Position numbers and translations under genes: made by a program
The notes under the pieces: generated by a model
Database searches by the model: none
What the model was told of the DNA's origin: nothing
Seen by the model: only the letters and a program-made list of their open reading frames with translations
Assembly: GCA_038211965.1 (NCBI GenBank)
Contig: JBBQVB010000050.1
Span: forward strand, 1 to 16,521
DNA: 16,521 nucleotides
Source of the DNA: Glacieibacterium sp038211965
GTDB lineage: Bacteria; Pseudomonadota; Alphaproteobacteria; Sphingomonadales; Sphingomonadaceae
Direction of reading: 5' to 3'
Shown: piece after piece, positions 13,421 to 16,521 of the stretch
Layout: each line of letters starts with the position of its first letter
Position numbering within the stretch: the first letter of the stretch is position 1

Positions 13421-14278
13421 TCAGGCGGCCAGGCTCCGTCGCGCCAGCAGGCCGAGCACGCGCCCCAGCGTCTCGGCGAGATCCTTCCGCGCGACGACCA
13501 TGTCGAGCATGCCGTGCTCGAGCAGATACTCGGCGCGCTGGAAACCTTCCGGCAGCTTCTCGCGGATCGTCTGCTCGATGACGCGGGCACCGGCGAAGCC
13601 GATCAGGGCCTTGGGCTCGGCGATCTGGATATCGCCGAGCATCGCGTACGAGGCGGTGACGCCGCCCGTCGTCGGGTCGGTCATCACGACGATGTAAGGC
13701 AGCCCCGCCTCGCGCAGTTCGGCGATGGCGACCGTCGTGCGCGGCATCTGCATCAGGCTGAGGATGCCCTCCTGCATCCGCGCGCCGCCGGCGGCGGTGA
13801 ACACGACGAACGGCGCACGGTCGGCGACCGCCGCGCGCGCGCCGCTGAGGAATGCTTCGCCGACCCCTTGTCCCATCGAGCCGCCCATGAAGGCGAAATC
13901 CTGGACCGCGACGACCGCCGCGACGCCGCCGATGTGGCCGCGCGCGACCATCATCGCCTCGCCCTCGCCCGTCGCTATGCGCGCGGCCTTGAGGCGATCT
14001 GTGTATTTCTTCTGGTCGCGGAACTTGAGCGGGTCCTCGGGCACGGCGGGAACCGCGATGGTCTCGCTGACGCCGCCGTCGAAGATCTGTGCGAAACGCA
14101 GCGCCGGGCCGATGCGTTCGTGGTGATCGCAGGTCGGGCAGACGCGCAAATTCTCGTCGAATTCCTTGGTATAGAGCATCGCGCCGCAGTTGCGGCACTT
14201 GTGCCAGAGATTGTCGGGGGTATCGCGGCGCGCCATGAAGCCGGTGAGGCGCGAGCGCGTGCGGGTCAGCCAGCTCAT
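13421..14278 (-). CDS. accD: Acetyl-CoA carboxylase carboxyltransferase beta subunit
   Basis: The beta subunit of the carboxyltransferase half of acetyl-CoA carboxylase, which with AccA moves carboxyl from biotin to acetyl-CoA, giving malonyl-CoA for fatty acid synthesis. At 285 residues it has the bacterial N-terminal zinc ribbon, Cys28-RN-Cys31 and Cys47-PT-Cys50, followed by the crotonase-like fold with FMGGSMGQ and the glycine-rich AAGGARMQEG. Start ATG 14278 overlaps the trpA stop as ATGA, and the stop is 1 nt before folC. No accA is in the window, as usual. The placement between trpA and folC is a well-known alphaproteobacterial arrangement. Confidence 0.97.
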   Translation of the reverse strand: MSWLTRTRSRLTGFMARRDTPDNLWHKCRNCGAMLYTKEFDENLRVCPTCDHHERIGPALRFAQIFDGGVSETIAVPAVPEDPLKFRDQKKYTDRLKAARIATGEGEAMMVARGHIGGVAAVVAVQDFAFMGGSMGQGVGEAFLSGARAAVADRAPFVVFTAAGGARMQEGILSLMQMPRTTVAIAELREAGLPYIVVMTDPTTGGVTASYAMLGDIQIAEPKALIGFAGARVIEQTIREKLPEGFQRAEYLLEHGMLDMVVARKDLAETLGRVLGLLARRSLAA

Positions 14279-15105
14279 GCGGCAATCTCCAGGCGGGCTG
14301 AACGGACCGCGTCGGCGAGGCTGCGCACGAAGCCCTCGACCTGTTCGGGCAGGTCGTTGGCGCGCGTCGCGTGCGCCGCGCCGATCAGCTCGACGATCGC
14401 CGAGCCGACGACGACGGCGTCGGCAACGCGCGCGACCGCTGCGGCTGCAGCTGGGGTGCGGATGCCGAAGCCGACCGCGACGGGCATCGGCGTCACTGCG
14501 CGGATCCGCGCGACCGCCGCGCCGATATCGGCAGCAGCGGCACTGTTCGCGCCCGTTACCCCGGCGACTGCGACGTAATAGAGGAACCCCGACGCCCCCG
14601 CGACCACTGCCGGAAGTCGGCGCGCGTCGGTGGTCGGCGTCGCGAGGCGGACGAAGTGGAGGCCGTGGGCGACGAGGTGCGGCGTCAGCTCGGCGTCCTC
14701 CTCCGGCGGCAGATCGACGACGATGCAGCCGTCGAGGCCCGCCTTCGCAGCATCCGCGGCGAAGCGCGCCGGGCCATAGGCGAGGATGGGGTTAAAATAG
14801 CCCATCAGCACCAACGGCGTATCGACGTCTGTCGCCCGAAACTCGACGACCATCGCGAGCAACCCGCGCAGCGTCGCGCCCGCATCGAGCGCGCGGATAT
14901 TCCCCGCCTGGATCGCCGGGCCGTCGGCCATCGGATCGGTGAACGGCATCCCCAGCTCGACGATGTCCGCCCCGCCGCGCACCAATGCCGTGAGGACGCG
15001 CGACGACATGTCGGGGCCGGGGTCGCCGGCGGTGACGAAGGTGACGAGCGCTGCACGGGATTCGCGCGCGCACAATGCAAAACGGGCGGCGAGGCGGTCG
15101 GTCAC
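14275..15105 (-). CDS. trpA: Tryptophan synthase alpha subunit
   Basis: Cleaves indole-3-glycerol phosphate to indole and glyceraldehyde 3-phosphate; indole passes through a tunnel to TrpB. The TIM barrel has the catalytic acids Glu50 (ADIVELGMPF) and Asp61 (MADGP), and the phosphate-binding loops around AVGFGIRTP and VGSAIVE. The protein is 276 residues when started at GTG 15105, which has GGAGG about 9 nt upstream; an ATG at 15150 lies inside trpB and would add a 15-residue tryptophan/arginine-rich leader atypical of TrpA. The stop overlaps accD by 4 nt; the gap from trpB is 22 nt. Confidence 0.96.
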   Translation of the reverse strand: MTDRLAARFALCARESRAALVTFVTAGDPGPDMSSRVLTALVRGGADIVELGMPFTDPMADGPAIQAGNIRALDAGATLRGLLAMVVEFRATDVDTPLVLMGYFNPILAYGPARFAADAAKAGLDGCIVVDLPPEEDAELTPHLVAHGLHFVRLATPTTDARRLPAVVAGASGFLYYVAVAGVTGANSAAAADIGAAVARIRAVTPMPVAVGFGIRTPAAAAAVARVADAVVVGSAIVELIGAAHATRANDLPEQVEGFVRSLADAVRSARLEIAA

Positions 15106-15127
15106 CGCTCCGCCCCTCCAGCGGCGC

Positions 15128-16351
15128 TCACAGCCCCACCCCCAATGCACTTGCTACGGTGAAGATGTCCTTGTCCCCCCGTCCGCACAGGTTGGCGACG
15201 ACGATCTCGTCGCTGCGCATCGTCGGCGCGAACCGCGTCACCGCCGCGATCGCATGCGCGGGTTCGAGCGCGGGAATGATGCCCTCGGTCCGGCATAGCA
15301 GCTGGAAGGCGTCGAGCGCCTCGGCATCGGTCGCCGACTGGTATTCGACCCGACCGATCGAGTGCAGCCACGCATGCTCTGGCCCGATGCCTGGATAGTC
15401 GAGGCCCGCCGAAATCGAGTGTGCCTCGGCGATCTGCCCGTCGGCGTCCTGGAGCAACCGGGTCTTGTTGCCGTGCAGCACGCCATCGACGCCGCCGAGC
15501 AGCGATGCAGCGTGCTTGTCGGTCGCGACGCCGTGCCCCGCCGCCTCGACGCCGATCATCCGCACGTCGTCGTCGAGGAAAGGGTGGAACAGCCCGATGG
15601 CGTTCGACCCACCGCCGATCGCCGCGCACAGCACGTCGGGCAGGCGACCCTCGGCCTCGAGGATCTGCGCGCGCGCCTCCTTGCCGATCACCGACTGGAA
15701 GTCGCGCACCAGCTCGGGATAGGGGTGCGGCCCAGCGGCGGTGCCGATGATGTAGAAGGTGTCGTCGACGTTGGTGACCCAGTCTCGGAGGGCTTCGTTC
15801 ATCGCGTCCTTGAGGGTCTTCGAGCCGCTTTCGACGGCGCGTACCTCGGCGCCGAGCAGCTTCATCCGGAAGACGTTGGGCGACTGCCGCTCGACGTCGC
15901 GCGCACCCATGTAGATGACGCACGGCAGGCCGAAGCGCGCGGCGACGGTCGCGGTCGCGACGCCGTGCTGCCCCGCGCCGGTCTCGGCGATGATCCGCGT
16001 CTTGCCCATCCGCTTGGCGAGCAGGATCTGGCCGATGCAGTTGTTGATCTTGTGCGCGCCGGTGTGGTTGAGCTCGTCGCGCTTGAAGTAGATCTTGGCG
16101 CCGCCCAGATGCCTGGTCAGGGCCTCGGCGAAGTACATCGGGCTCGGGCGGCCGACATAGTGGGTCATCAGCCAGTCGAACTCGGCGGCGAACGCGGGGT
16201 CGGCCTGCGCCGCGCGATAGGCGACTTCGAGATCGAGGATCAGCGGCATCAGCGTCTCGGCGACGTAGCGCCCGCCATACGCACCGAAATGCCCGCGCGC
16301 GTCGGGACCGCTCCGCAGGCTCATCTGGGGTTGTAGTGCCGCACTTGCCAT
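15128..16351 (-). CDS. trpB: Tryptophan synthase beta subunit
   Basis: A 407-residue PLP enzyme that condenses indole with serine to give tryptophan, working as an alpha2-beta2 complex with TrpA. The PLP lysine is Lys101 in HTGAHKINN, and ETGAGQHG and the phosphate-binding GGGSNAIG follow in the expected order; HFGAYGGRYVAETLMP near the N-terminus is typical. Start ATG 16351 (MASAALQPQ) shares one base with the trpF stop (TGATG), so coupling is strong. The frame stays open upstream into trpF but that stretch is arginine-rich shadow sequence. No leader peptide or attenuator is visible here; regulation would be further upstream. Confidence 0.97.
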   Translation of the reverse strand: MASAALQPQMSLRSGPDARGHFGAYGGRYVAETLMPLILDLEVAYRAAQADPAFAAEFDWLMTHYVGRPSPMYFAEALTRHLGGAKIYFKRDELNHTGAHKINNCIGQILLAKRMGKTRIIAETGAGQHGVATATVAARFGLPCVIYMGARDVERQSPNVFRMKLLGAEVRAVESGSKTLKDAMNEALRDWVTNVDDTFYIIGTAAGPHPYPELVRDFQSVIGKEARAQILEAEGRLPDVLCAAIGGGSNAIGLFHPFLDDDVRMIGVEAAGHGVATDKHAASLLGGVDGVLHGNKTRLLQDADGQIAEAHSISAGLDYPGIGPEHAWLHSIGRVEYQSATDAEALDAFQLLCRTEGIIPALEPAHAIAAVTRFAPTMRSDEIVVANLCGRGDKDIFTVASALGVGL

Positions 16352-16521
16352 CACGCCGTCCTGACCGCCTCGATGAATGCTCTGATCTTCTGGACCGACT
16401 TGACGCCGGGCGCGTCCTCGACCCCCGACGACACGTCGACGAGGCCGGGGCGCGCCGTGCGCACCGCGTCCGCCACGTTCGCGGGATCGAGTCCGCCCGA
16501 CAGGCCCCATGCCATGCCCGG
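16351..16521 (-). CDS. trpF: Phosphoribosylanthranilate isomerase, C-terminal part
   Basis: Only the last 56 residues are inside the window; the gene continues beyond the right edge. The text WGLSGGLDPANVADAV followed by VDVSSGVEDAPGVKS is the C-terminal phosphate-binding end of the TrpF TIM barrel. TrpF converts phosphoribosylanthranilate to the carboxyphenylamino-ribulose phosphate that TrpC cyclises. The TGA stop overlaps the trpB ATG by one base, so trpF, trpB and trpA are read as one unit. Confidence 0.94.
   Translation of the reverse strand, partial: PGMAWGLSGGLDPANVADAVRTARPGLVDVSSGVEDAPGVKSVQKIRAFIEAVRTA

Noticed and set aside
12040..13581. 513-codon plus-strand open frame opposite folC
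   Set aside because: Arginine-rich, with no recognisable domain; the opposite strand has every FolC motif.
15106..15150. ATG at 15150 as the trpA start
   Set aside because: It lies inside trpB and adds an atypical Trp/Arg-rich leader; GTG 15105 has a good ribosome binding site and gives the normal TrpA length.

Overview
This 16.5 kb window is very GC-rich, has long antisense shadow ORFs, and encodes mostly full-length, recognisable proteins. Gene content and order (argD-argF-hslO; trpF-trpB-trpA-accD-folC; pyrimidine- and purine-rich palindromic intergenic repeats) suggest an alphaproteobacterium, most likely in the Sphingomonadales. That placement is inference; the window holds no rRNA or other marker to settle it.

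Layout. (1) 1-1040: tail of an unidentified gene, a small YegP/DUF1508-type protein, a convergent pterin-4a-carbinolamine dehydratase whose stop codon shares one CTAG with the YegP stop, and a small HExxH zincin-like metalloprotein. (2) 1041-1570: an A+T-richer gap with an 11-bp palindrome, a decayed nucleotidyltransferase-like gene whose N- and C-terminal pieces lie in different frames, and a GC-rich hairpin. (3) 1594-4890: arginine biosynthesis (argD, argF) followed by the redox chaperone gene hslO. A four-copy 15-bp tandem repeat sits at the argF start, and a ~165-bp imperfect palindromic element lies before hslO. (4) 4891-8987, minus strand: in transcription order, a Rieske oxygenase alpha subunit, a dicarboxylate/amino-acid:cation symporter and an EthA-like Baeyer-Villiger monooxygenase, the last with a perfect 14-bp palindrome (TGACGTTAACGTCA) just upstream. 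This looks like an accessory catabolic block. (5) 9033-11991, plus strand: a VapBC toxin-antitoxin pair with its own promoter candidate, an AmpG-like MFS permease and an OlsB-like GNAT acyltransferase. (6) 12094-16521, minus strand: the tightly coupled housekeeping run trpF(partial)-trpB-trpA-accD-folC, feeding tryptophan, malonyl-CoA and folylpolyglutamate synthesis.

How the genes work together. ArgD and ArgF supply consecutive arginine-pathway steps and overlap translationally. TrpF, TrpB and TrpA are the last tryptophan-pathway enzymes and continue with 1-4 nt overlaps or short gaps into accD and folC. The Rieske/symporter/monooxygenase block could import and oxidise an organic acid, amine or ketone, but the substrate cannot be read from sequence. 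I do not see a clearly new multi-gene system. The most unusual signals are the argF start-codon repeat, the 14-bp palindrome at the monooxygenase gene, the paired palindromic elements flanking hslO, and the decayed nucleotidyltransferase gene. No tRNA, rRNA, CRISPR array or complete insertion sequence was seen.
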